Below are positions 20,045 to 28,444 of a stretch of 46,390 nt of DNA, piece after piece; the stretch's first letter is position 1, and the number at the start of each line of letters is the position of its first letter. The notes beneath the pieces are model-generated. The model worked only from the letters and a program-made list of their open reading frames with translations. It searched no databases and was not told where the DNA came from. Origin of the DNA: Fragilaria crotonensis (lineage: Eukaryota; Bacillariophyta; Fragilariophyceae; Fragilariales; Fragilariaceae); the NCBI GenBank assembly GCA_022925895.1, contig JAKSYS010000508.1:1-46390 (forward strand), in the 5' to 3' direction. A program made the translations under genes and the position numbers.

Positions 20045-21298
20045 TCAAGGAAGAAGCTTTGAAAGCTTGGTGATGGTATCTTGAATGATTTTGGGAGTCT
20101 TGACTAGAGTCAGTAACAAAGTAAGCACGTTGTTGATTGCGAGGAGCAGCGTTTTCATTGTTGGTTGAACGTTGCGGGTTGGATGCGCGATTGTTTTGGC
20201 GCGGGTTGGTACAGTTGCGCGAATAGTGGCCGAGGCGTCCGCAGTTATTGCAGACGATGGTAGCGGCGTTGGATGCAGAGTTGCGCGATTGATTGATGTT
20301 AGATCCATTGGGTGATGGTCGTTGATTTGGATTCGACGTTGGTCGGAAAGGTGGGCGGTTGTTTCGTTGGTGTTGGTTGGACGGGCGCGGTGAAGGAGGT
20401 GGTGGGCGTCGTTGATTTGGATTGTTGAAGGTGGTCGCGAAGGAGTTGTAGGTGGTCGGAACGGGCGCGAATGGTTTTGCGGTGGTCTTGGTGGATGACT
20501 TCGGTTTTGATTGTTGCCATTAGGGTTTGAATATGGGCGAAGGATGGAGCTGAAAGCTTGTTGTTGACGTTGTGTGAAAACACGATGGGTAGTTTGGGGT
20601 GGCGCGATTGAAAATGGTGAGATTGTTGACGGGTAGAATGTGCGTGCTGATTGTAGTTGCGTTGATTCTGAGACGGTAGTGTGAGACCACGGGATTCGTC
20701 AATGTTGAGGAGATGGCTCTCAAGTTCGGCGAATGGTGGCAGAGCTTCGTCGTTTAGTTCAGCTCGACGGATATCGGCGTCGAAGCGTTGATAAGATGCG
20801 GCGTAAAGGAGTGATTGCTTCCACCACGAACGGTGCGTTTGATGAGTTCGGCGTCGGTGTTGGGGATTCCAGCATGATAGCAGTCGCGCGTAAGGATGCG
20901 GATGCGGTTAAGGTAAGAGGTGGCGACTTCATGATGTGGTTGTTTGATGGAACAAAGGCTTCGCGAGTTCGCTCGACGTGATCAGGAGTTAGCGGTGCGC
21001 AATGGCGTCGTAGAGTAAGAATCGCGGTGCGGGCGTCTGGTGGGCCATCAATGATGTGTTTTTGGCAAGGGTCGCAGACGTTTGTAAAGATCAGGTTGTA
21101 AAGTGCGGTGCCAACAAATGGGTGTGAATAAGAGACTTGTTGGCCAAAGATCAAAGACTTGGCGCGTCCACGGGAAATGTTGCAAACAATTCGAAGGTTG
21201 TCGATGAAGGTGTTAAAATGGCGGCGGCGTGGCGAAGGTCGGTTGGGTAAGCCAATTTGCGAAGGTTTGCATTTTGGCGTACTTCAAAAGCGTCTTGG
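20045..21298 (-). CDS. Copia gag core with CCHC zinc knuckle, frame-broken
   Basis: The capsid-like part reads YNLIFTNVCDPCQKHI and ILTLRRHCAPLTPDHVERTR, typical of diatom-type copia Gag. At 20954-20956 the frame changes (a run of three A on the plus strand where four would keep frame). The continuing frame encodes YLNRIRILTRDCYHAG. Near the end, CNNCGRLGHYSRNC at 20211-20252 is a C-x2-C-x4-H-x4-C zinc knuckle for RNA packaging. The following frame merges with the protease. Capsid plus knuckle alone would be a normal copia Gag; here more than 5 kb of coding sequence precedes it. Confidence 0.8.
20211..20252 (-). other. CCHC zinc knuckle of Gag
   Basis: CNNCGRLGHYSRNC fits C-x2-C-x4-H-x4-C exactly, with basic and Asn-rich flanks, as in retroelement nucleocapsids. 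Confidence 0.88.
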
Positions 21299-23233
21299 TT
21301 AGGTCTTCAATTGGGGGTAAGTGAAGTCGGTTCGCGTGGAGGATGTGAGTGCATCAGGTGATGTGTGCTGGATGTGTTTTGGGTCTTGCTCTGAATCATG
21401 ATCGGTGTCGTCGTCAAAGAAGGTGTCGACAGTTGGTGGGTATGCAAAGTGGCATGGGTCGCCTGGCGCGGAGTTGGGCGTGCGGAAGCGAGTTTTGATT
21501 TTCTGGGGAGTTTGGTGATCATTTTCAGAATTGGCCGTTTTTGTGTAGATTTGGTAGGTTTCGTATTGGGAGGTTGAATAATTTTGCTTTGTTGAGTTTG
21601 GGGTTGCGAAAGATTTTGTGATGGATTTGGTGGTTGAGGTTCGAATTCCGGGGTGGTAAGTTTTTGAAGGTATAATTTTGGGCGTCGTCGAAAATGTTGT
21701 TGAAATCGGAGGTTGTGGGTTCGAGTCGGTTGTGGCCGGATCGTGAGGTAATTTTACGTTTTTCGGCGTGAGGATGCCTGAAAATGCGTCGGAGAAGCGT
21801 TTTAGAGGTCCAGTTGATGATTTCGCAGTTGGAGGCGAGTTAGAGGGTGTTTCGGTGTGTGAACTGCTTGTTTCGGGCGAGTTTGGTGGCAAAAACGCGA
21901 GATTTGGTTGAGTTCCGGGCAGTTGTTGAGTTTCTTGTGCGTGTTCGTCGTATGTAGTTTCCGCGTCGGAAATTAGCTGTTGGGAGTGAGTTTCCGTGCT
22001 GTGCGCGTCGTTTTGTGTTGGATTTTCGCTGGTAGTGTCATTTTGTGTGTAAATTTCGCTGTCAGGTTCATCGTGCGTGAAAACTGTAGTTTCAGGTTCG
22101 TTTGCTGCAAGATTTTCGTTTTGTGGGTCGTTTTGTGCAGAAATTTCGTGCTGGGGGTCCGGGGTTCGAGTCGGATCGGAAAATAAAGCGGAACGGCGAG
22201 TTTTTACGGCAAGACATGCGAAATGTGGTCCAGAAAATGTAGTTGTATCCTGTTGGAAGGTAATTATGTTGTTACTTGTAACTAATTCCATCTGATTGGG
22301 ACAGCCTAGGCTATCACAGATAGAAAAAGGTAAGTAACCAGCATAACAACCAGGATAAGACAGACATTGTAGACTAGACTCACCATTGTAGCCATTGGCT
22401 GAAAAGGGTGAATCAGGTCCCATTTGATCAATGAATGGAAACTCAGGATGAGACTCTTTCTCATTGTAATAATAAGAAAGATGATTGTTGAAAAGTTGGA
22501 TCTCAGGGTCACGGAGGGCATCAATGAGATGTGGCAATGCCCAGGCTTGATAGATTGATTCCTCAAGTGGACCAGTTGTGAAAACTGGTATCATGCGAAT
22601 AGCCAAGGAAAAGGGGACCGTTTTGGGATCGCGAGCGACGTGATACTTACTGGAATCAGGGTGGCGACGCAGGTTAGCGGCGCTGATTGGAATCCAGTCG
22701 GGGTCGCCAATGTGATAGGAAAGAATTGGTTTGGCAAGTTGGGCTTTGAACAAAGCTTGGACTGACAATCTGTTGTAGGGTTCTCCATCTCTGTTGCTGA
22801 TGATTGGTTGTTGATCATGGTTGAAAGTGGTGGGGAAGATTCCTGCTCTTGCTGTAGGTTTAGCAATCTCAGTTGATGAACCATTAGAGTAGGAGTTGGA
22901 CGCAAGTGGGAGCCTTGGAACATGATAACGTGGGAGGAGGATGGTTCCTGGGAGAATGCCGGTCGGGTCCTTTGGATTCACAAGTTGCGCAACTCGGTAG
23001 AGGATATACTCGAAGTGCGGAAGGAAGTCAATCGAGAAGTTGATGCCGTTGGTAGGGACTGGAGTGAGGTCAGAGTAGACATCCATGTAGTAGGTTTCCT
23101 CATTTGCTTCAGTTGGTTGCAGGGTAAACAGTTGGAGGAAGTCCAGAGGTTGGCAGACCACATAGTTGATTGCAAGTGTGTCATCATTGACATCATCAAG
23201 ATCCAATTGAACAAGGGAGGGCCTGGTAATCAT
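21299..23233 (-). CDS. Copia element ORF2, 644 codons upstream of gag, unknown function
   Basis: A long open frame between ORF1 and the gag core. The N-terminal half looks globular: LDLDDVNDDTLAINYVVCQPLDFLQLF, cited for its LQLF-type helix, then YHIGDPDWIPISAANLRRHPDSSKYHVA, and a Cys-rich stretch CLSYPGCYAGYLPFSICDSLGC. The C-terminal half is disordered and rich in Ser, Thr, Pro, Asn and Gln, with degenerate EISAQND/EIYTQND/NPTQND repeats. I recognise no domain. It continues in adjacent frames on both sides (upstream across 23233 and downstream towards Gag), so it is best seen as part of one large polyprotein rather than a separate gene. The Cys spacing might bind metal, but this is a guess. 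Confidence 0.6.
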   Translation of the reverse strand: MITRPSLVQLDLDDVNDDTLAINYVVCQPLDFLQLFTLQPTEANEETYYMDVYSDLTPVPTNGINFSIDFLPHFEYILYRVAQLVNPKDPTGILPGTILLPRYHVPRLPLASNSYSNGSSTEIAKPTARAGIFPTTFNHDQQPIISNRDGEPYNRLSVQALFKAQLAKPILSYHIGDPDWIPISAANLRRHPDSSKYHVARDPKTVPFSLAIRMIPVFTTGPLEESIYQAWALPHLIDALRDPEIQLFNNHLSYYYNEKESHPEFPFIDQMGPDSPFSANGYNGESSLQCLSYPGCYAGYLPFSICDSLGCPNQMELVTSNNIITFQQDTTTFSGPHFACLAVKTRRSALFSDPTRTPDPQHEISAQNDPQNENLAANEPETTVFTHDEPDSEIYTQNDTTSENPTQNDAHSTETHSQQLISDAETTYDEHAQETQQLPGTQPNLAFLPPNSPETSSSHTETPSNSPPTAKSSTGPLKRFSDAFSGILTPKNVKLPHDPATTDSNPQPPISTTFSTTPKIIPSKTYHPGIRTSTTKSITKSFATPNSTKQNYSTSQYETYQIYTKTANSENDHQTPQKIKTRFRTPNSAPGDPCHFAYPPTVDTFFDDDTDHDSEQDPKHIQHTSPDALTSSTRTDFTYPQLKT

Positions 23234-24496
23234 GGGAAGCAGGTTGCAAAGTTGGACAAGAATAGATCTGCAGGTGGAAGGTTGCCAATATGGAAGCGGT
23301 TGTTGGATAATTCTGGTTCCCTCGATCGTCGTCGCGTCTTGCGATTAATGAGACCATGTTCGAATAAGGCAAGGCGGATGATTGTCTGGGCAGTTCGTAA
23401 GGCAATCGATCGTTGTTCCTCGTCGTCCAATCGAAAAGAATTCGTGTATGCGACAAGATAGGGATTCGCGCGCGAAATTCAAGTCCACGCGAAACATTTT
23501 CCGATAGCGTTTCAATCCGCGATAAGGAATGCAAAGGCAGGAAAAGATCGGCTTCAAAGAAGGCATGGTTAGCAAAGCGGGGAGCGTCCGAAAAGTAGTG
23601 GTATCAGGAACAAACTTAGAGCGGCAGCGGTAGACTTGATATCTTTGGCGATCTGGAACAAGTGTTTCGGGTAGAGGTCGTGTTGACGAAATCCGTGTCG
23701 GTGGTATGTGCTGTGGCGGTGGTGGGTTATGTAGTAGAGTCGGAGCGCGTAGATGAGTCCGACAGCACATTGCGTTTCCATCGGGCAGTGGGAGGGTTTT
23801 CGTAGAAGTCGCGGGTGATGTCGTAGTACTTATCCGGGATGCCGAAGGTCAAAGGAGCGTTGTTCGTCGGTGAAATGCTGGGTTAGCAAGTTGGTAGCAC
23901 GGTTCAGAGTGTGAATCATGCCGAGTAGGTAGAACTTGTCGTCGCGGGAATACCGAGGGAGTTAGGACTTGGCATCTGGTGTCTGAGAGTGATGTGGCGC
24001 GATATAGGCTTCATGTCGGATGACGTGATGTCGCGAATGTGATGAACTTCCGGTGGAGCGGCGAGAAAGTTGAGACAGAAAGCTGCGATAGTGGTGCTGA
24101 TTTCGATGCAAAGCGGTAGGTCGCGTAGATGGATGGTACCGTTCAGTGGGTCGTCCAGCGTAGCTTCTGAGAACATCAAGGCCGACGATGGATGGTGAGC
24201 TGGGTCCTGGAACATTGCATAAGGGCGTTGGTGAACTGGGGCAAGAGGATTCAAATGCCTTAGGGGCGGTTCAGGAAAAAGTGGGGTAGCATCCGGACTG
24301 GTTGTTGAGTTGCTGCTTTGGGTAGCTCATTAAGTGCTTCCAAAATTGGGTTAGTTGCTGTTTCTTCCACAAATTCCTCTTCAATGCTTTCAATGATCAT
24401 GGGTTCTGGCATGATTTCAACTTCTGGTAAGACTTCAGGGTCAGGAACAGGGTCAGAAGCAGGGTAAAGTTAACAGATGGCTTAGTTGGTGAATTA
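23234..24496 (-). other. Frame-broken coding stretch between copia ORF2 and ORF1
   Basis: No single long frame, but overlapping minus-strand frames of 60-140 codons hand over to each other. Before 23233 a frame reads DDEEQRSIALRTAQTIIRLALFEHG and runs into ORF2. This is the pattern expected of a continuous coding sequence with a few one-base slips. The exact break positions here were not resolved. Confidence 0.45.
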
Positions 24497-26767
24497 TCAC
24501 TGGGGAGTAATAATTTTCACCAACATCAGCACAATCAGAGTCAGGGAAGAGGGTAAATCTTCCAATTTGATAGGAACAGGATGCTGGACACTCAAGGAAG
24601 TGGAGGAAAGGCTGGGATCAGTGGGATTGTGGGCTCTGTAGGCACACTGGGGTGGACTGGATTGGATCGCCGTACCGTCCACGACAGTAAACTCGACAGT
24701 ATCATCATCATCACAGTACGATTCCAAGGCCTTTTCTTCAGCAGTTAGGGGGCCGCGTGGTGCAAAGTGGACAAAAGGGTCGATATCAAACGAGTCATCG
24801 GTAGGCGAAGCGGGCTGGGAAAATGGTCGAGTGGATGCGTCATCGGCAGAATGGTCATTGAAGTTGGGACGCGGGGACGGTGTCTCGGGATAACACGGAC
24901 TGTAAATACGGCGGTTGTCGGGGGACTGTGGCGCTGACGCGAAGGGAGTTTGGACGGAATCTGGAGTTTCGGCACAAAAATTACGAGTCCCGAGTTCAGC
25001 ACTGCGGTCATGACACGTCATAGTTTGCGTTCGCGAGGCTGCAGAGTTGTCGACGTCCACCAATACGCGCGGGGGCGAGGGAAAATTTTGAACAGTCATT
25101 TCTCGAGAACCATCTGTCGGAATTCGCTCAAATTTGGCCAGGATGTCGACCATACGGTGTGCTGGCGGCACGGAGTGTGAGTTTCGTTGCCCGATTACGC
25201 TGCGAACGAGGATGAGCAAATCAAGAATGGGCATCAACTGTTCATCTCCAGTCATCTTGATGGCAATTATGACAAGGTCTTCAAGGTCCTCATGATGCTG
25301 TAGAAAGCCAGTAAACTCAGTGAGGGTTGGAGTATAACCGAAGGAAGCAATTCTGTGGGTAAAAGTGGCGATTTCTGACTCCAGGCCAGGATGACTGGGG
25401 TGGATGAGTGTGGGAGGTTCTTTGGATTCTCCCTGGCATTGCTTTCTGGCTGGGGGAGGCTGATACCTTGATGGTGAAGGATGGAATGGGAGGTTAAAGA
25501 GATGAGCAAAGAGACAGTCATGGAGATCTTTGCATGTCTTCTGAAGGGTGGTGAAGCCAGATGGATTCATGCACCCGGGAGCTTGAAAAATTGGATTGTG
25601 AGCAGGTTGGGCAAAGTTGGTCAAGGTGGTAACTTTTGCGGTTGGAATGCTTGGAGTGTTGGCTCTGGACTTGTAGGTGAGCGTGGGAGGCGAATTTGGA
25701 GCTTTCTGGGGCGTTTTCAAGTCGTTTGTATCATCGGTGAGATCGATTACGTTGTGTTCGTTCGGGTTAGTGCGGCGCTTGGCGGCGGTAGTAGTGTGCT
25801 CCTCTGTAGTAAAAACATCAGTAGGTCCAATGTTATTGCTCATAACATTGGTAGATGCAGCAGGTAAGGTAGTTGGACCGTTTTTGTTTGTAGTTTCGCC
25901 CATTTTGTTGTAGTAGTTGTCCATGGTAGTTGTGGTTGTAGTGGTCTGCATCTTTGCAGCCTTCTTGGTGGTAGAAGTAGCCCTGTGGCTAACTTTAGTG
26001 TCCTGCTGTGGTGGAGCTGCAAAAGCCTGCTGCTTGCGCTCGTCGGGGTGGAGGTTGCGATCCTCTTCAATAATATCATCGATGTCGTCGGAGGTTAACT
26101 TGCAGACGTCAAAATAGGCGGGACCTTTCTCAGAGGTGCGCCTCTTCTTCTTGTTGTTTGGGAGGTCCTGATCGTCATCAGGGTAGTGGTTGGAGAAGGG
26201 ATGTAACGGACACGGGAGGGCTTGGATTTCTTCGGAGATCCATAGGCTAGGCACCTTTGTAGAGGGCGGGATGGGTGGGCGTGTCAGGAGGGACAGGAGA
26301 TGCGCCGAGTTCGGCGGGGTGGTCGACGTTAGCGTCGAACGCGTCAGGGTTAGCGCCTTTGGAGGCGGACCTAGAGGCGCGAGGGGCAAGGGAGGGCGGA
26401 GGTAAGTTCTGCATGGTGGACTTAAAAGTTCTGTTGCCTTCAAGGGTGAGTTTAAATCCGTTGCTGGCGAATCCAAAAGGCGAGGGAAATTAATAGCAGT
26501 TAAGCGTAGGTTCTTAACGGCCGTAGGTAGATTCGACCAATGATCGGAGACATTGGTCGAGTATTTTTCCTCGACGGTAGAGCCTTGGACCGGTGGTACG
26601 AGGCGAGCAACCATGACAGTATTCGTGTGATCGGTACGCGAGTACTGGCCGACGGTAGACTTAAGGTTAGTAGGACCTAGAAGTCTGCCGTCGGACTTGA
26701 CGGGAGAGGAAGCGAACGTGACGGATCGTCCAGCTTTGGGCGTAGGAGTCCTGAAGATGTGGACCAT
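24497..26767 (-). CDS. Copia element ORF1, 756 codons, starting inside the 5' LTR
   Basis: The ATG at 26767 and the first 51 codons lie in the 5' LTR; codon 52 onward lies in the interior, and the frame crosses the LTR edge at 26614 without interruption. The protein is largely disordered, rich in Pro, Thr and Ser. It has a basic cluster (NNKKKRRTSEKG, a possible nuclear localisation signal). It also has VIDLTDD (25730-25750), the form of a SUMO-interacting motif, and an (ACC)n-coded Thr run near residue 285. A more ordered helical region spans roughly residues 400-530 (IASFGYTPTLTEFTGFLQHH). There is no similarity to Gag or Pol that I can see. A start codon inside the LTR is known from yeast Ty1; an extension this long before Gag is unusual. 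Its role is unknown. Confidence 0.65.
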   Translation of the reverse strand: MVHIFRTPTPKAGRSVTFASSPVKSDGRLLGPTNLKSTVGQYSRTDHTNTVMVARLVPPVQGSTVEEKYSTNVSDHWSNLPTAVKNLRLTAINFPRLLDSPATDLNSPLKATELLSPPCRTYLRPPLPLAPLGPPPKALTLTRSTLTSTTPPNSAHLLSLLTRPPIPPSTKVPSLWISEEIQALPCPLHPFSNHYPDDDQDLPNNKKKRRTSEKGPAYFDVCKLTSDDIDDIIEEDRNLHPDERKQQAFAAPPQQDTKVSHRATSTTKKAAKMQTTTTTTTMDNYYNKMGETTNKNGPTTLPAASTNVMSNNIGPTDVFTTEEHTTTAAKRRTNPNEHNVIDLTDDTNDLKTPQKAPNSPPTLTYKSRANTPSIPTAKVTTLTNFAQPAHNPIFQAPGCMNPSGFTTLQKTCKDLHDCLFAHLFNLPFHPSPSRYQPPPARKQCQGESKEPPTLIHPSHPGLESEIATFTHRIASFGYTPTLTEFTGFLQHHEDLEDLVIIAIKMTGDEQLMPILDLLILVRSVIGQRNSHSVPPAHRMVDILAKFERIPTDGSREMTVQNFPSPPRVLVDVDNSAASRTQTMTCHDRSAELGTRNFCAETPDSVQTPFASAPQSPDNRRIYSPCYPETPSPRPNFNDHSADDASTRPFSQPASPTDDSFDIDPFVHFAPRGPLTAEEKALESYCDDDDTVEFTVVDGTAIQSSPPQCAYRAHNPTDPSLSSTSLSVQHPVPIKLEDLPSSLTLIVLMLVKIITPQ
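26602..26613 (-). other. Candidate primer-binding site of the copia element
   Basis: On the minus strand, TGGTTGCTCGCC follows the LTR end (…TGTCA) directly. TGGT is complementary to the 3' ACCA of a tRNA, as in many LTR elements. The rest does not match the initiator-Met tRNA as I know it, and half-tRNA priming is also known in copia elements, so the call is tentative. Confidence 0.3.
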
Positions 26768-27213
26768 GATGGTAGATTTGTTGTTACAAATATGTAGAAG
26801 ATGTAGAACTAAGTAGTAAAGGCCTTTACTGTTTTTGGTTTGTGGAAATTATAAGTTAAAATGTAGATGAAAAATGAAAGTGAGATCTCCAATATTAGTT
26901 GGAGTCTCACAAAAGTTATGTTGCTTTAATCCCACTTGTTGAGTGGTGTTTGAGTTATGAATCCCATAGTAAAAGTTGTGTTGTCAATAAAATTGACAAC
27001 ATAACAGATTTGAATACTTAGGGAAACTCAGGGCAACATGATTTAAATTCCTTGTGTGGTCGCGGGATCCAGAGTTCTGATTCGCAGAACTAATGGCACG
27101 AGTCACGGACAGACGAAGGAAAATAAAGGACTGTCTACCGTATTACCGTATGGTATTTAACCTTACAGTAATTACGAGTGACAGTGTGACAGAGTGACAG
27201 TAGATCTCTAACA
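26614..27213 (-). repeat. 5' LTR of the copia element (600 bp)
   Basis: Direct repeat of 15509-16105, TG...CA on the minus strand. It should carry the element promoter, and it holds the ORF1 start codon at 26767. Compared with the other LTR, three homopolymers are one base longer (26889-26890, 26971-26974, 27021-27023). Confidence 0.93.
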
Positions 27214-27218
27214 GTATC
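27214..27218. repeat. Target-site duplication, right copy (GTATC)
   Basis: Identical to 15504-15508 and directly adjacent to the right LTR. Confidence 0.9.
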
Positions 27219-27499
27219 CGCTTTGACGTTACTCTGACTGCAGACTTGCACACTGCACTACTGAATTATGCCCAGTTAACATGGACACACCACCGGATTA
27301 CTCGGAGTACAGGACTACTGTTTCACTGTATTGTATTAAAAAAAGGTAAAACAGAATCCAATACCAGTAGGTCTACTCCTGCAGTTACTACAGGTAGTTA
27401 CTCTACATGTACTGGAGTATGACATTGTACATGGTACTAGCTACTTACAGGTTGCAGGCATGTTTTCGAGCTCAATCCTATCTTTGATTGCCTATCGAC
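27219..27499. other. Upstream region of the TMX2 gene, formerly shared with the importin-like gene
   Basis: Before the insertion, this stretch and 15391-15508 formed one ~400-bp divergent intergenic region. It is rich in GTAC/AGTACT palindromes and contains the TACTCGGAGTA motif at 27299-27309. No gene is seen in it. Confidence 0.5.
27299..27309. promoter_or_regulatory. TACTCCGAGTA motif (reverse orientation) upstream of TMX2
   Basis: Reverse complement of the motif at 726 and 39713. It lies about 190 bp before the TMX2 start and 86 bp outside the LTR. Confidence 0.28.
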
Positions 27500-28414
27500 A
27501 TGCATCTCATACCTGGTACCATCATTTCACAGATCCAAGGCGCGAACACATCGTTGACATGCACATTTGTGATAATGAAGCTCCCTCGACAAGTCAGTTC
27601 TCTTTATCATATCATTCACTATCTCGTTCTGGCTTACTTCTTCTTCATAGCCTATCCCTTGGGACTGCGACCCAAGGCAAAAGACAATGATCGAGCCTAT
27701 CTTTTCGGCGAGGGTTTCTTTCTTCATTTTGGAATGGAGGTGGATGTATTCTTCGGAATGGCACTATTCCTTCTCTACGACCTACTAAAGAATACTCGCA
27801 CATGGGATGAGGGCATGCACCATTTCCTATTGGACTGTAAAATTTTGAGTCTAGTCCTTACCTTTGTGGCAGGAAACAATTATTTCATGTTTGGGTTGGT
27901 GGCACTGTACTCGACCATGGCGATTCTGCTCGTACCGCCGCGGTACGACGGTGATTCCAATGTGGTGGTCTTGACCCATCGAACGTTCCGAACAAAAGTA
28001 CTACAACAGCAATCACAACAACCTTATTTGGTCATGTTTCACAACAAGTGGGATGCCAAATGTCACTTTTTCGAACCGCAATTCTGTGAATTATCCCTGG
28101 AGTATCCGGAAATCAAGTTTGGATCCTTGGATGTTGCCAATTGTTCCGATCTGGCACAAACCTTTTTGATTGAAGATGAAAACGGCGAGCCACAGCAGTT
28201 GCCGGCCTTGATCATGTTTCGCAATGGTCAAGAAGTTCGTCGAATTCCTCAAATTGATGACACGGGCAAGGCCATCCAATGTTCCATTCATAAAGATATT
28301 GTCATTCGTCACTTTGCACTGGATACTGCGGATGCTGTTGATGCGACTGACGGGTCACATGGTGCACATGTCGAACGGACAAAAAAGACAAAGAAGAAAA
28401 AGAAGACCCATTGA
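27500..28414 (+). CDS. TMX2: TMX2-like thioredoxin-related transmembrane protein
   Basis: From the ATG at 27500 this encodes 304 residues. The ATG at 27575, which begins MKLPRQVSS and has A at -3, is an equally good start and gives 279. Hydrophobic segments lie near residues 35-55, 80-95 and 113-147. The luminal or cytosolic thioredoxin-like domain follows (PYLVMFHNKWDAKCHFFEP). The active site is reduced to WDAKC (residues 184-188), one cysteine, as in animal TMX2 (SNDC). Further TMX2 hallmarks are FGSLDVANCSDLA, QQLPALIMFRNGQEVRR and PQIDDTGKA. The C-terminus ends KKTH, a KKXX-type ER-retrieval signal, like the human protein. TMX2 acts at the ER/mitochondria contact in redox and calcium control. 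The gene is convergent with YqgF, with only 30 bp between the stop codons. Confidence 0.88.
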   Translation: MHLIPGTIISQIQGANTSLTCTFVIMKLPRQVSSLYHIIHYLVLAYFFFIAYPLGLRPKAKDNDRAYLFGEGFFLHFGMEVDVFFGMALFLLYDLLKNTRTWDEGMHHFLLDCKILSLVLTFVAGNNYFMFGLVALYSTMAILLVPPRYDGDSNVVVLTHRTFRTKVLQQQSQQPYLVMFHNKWDAKCHFFEPQFCELSLEYPEIKFGSLDVANCSDLAQTFLIEDENGEPQQLPALIMFRNGQEVRRIPQIDDTGKAIQCSIHKDIVIRHFALDTADAVDATDGSHGAHVERTKKTKKKKKTH

Positions 28415-28444
28415 TGAAATAGAGAAGCGCAACAAAGCGAGTCG

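Larger units (their letters stand above)
15509..27213 (-). mobile_element. Full-length Ty1/copia LTR retrotransposon, about 11.7 kb
   Basis: The element is bounded by direct LTRs (15509-16105 and 26614-27213), each TG...CA when read on the minus strand, and by a GTATC duplication. A polypurine tract lies beside the 3' LTR. On the minus strand the internal region gives two large ORFs, then Gag with a CCHC knuckle, aspartic protease, integrase, reverse transcriptase and RNase H. Integrase before RT defines Ty1/copia. The length is more than twice the usual ~5 kb because of about 5 kb of extra coding sequence before Gag. LTRs differ by one substitution and three one-base homopolymer indels, so insertion is recent. 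The whole 10.5-kb interior looks like one polyprotein frame interrupted by one-base slips. It landed between the divergent importin-like and TMX2 genes. Whether this copy is active depends on whether the frame breaks are real. Confidence 0.93.
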
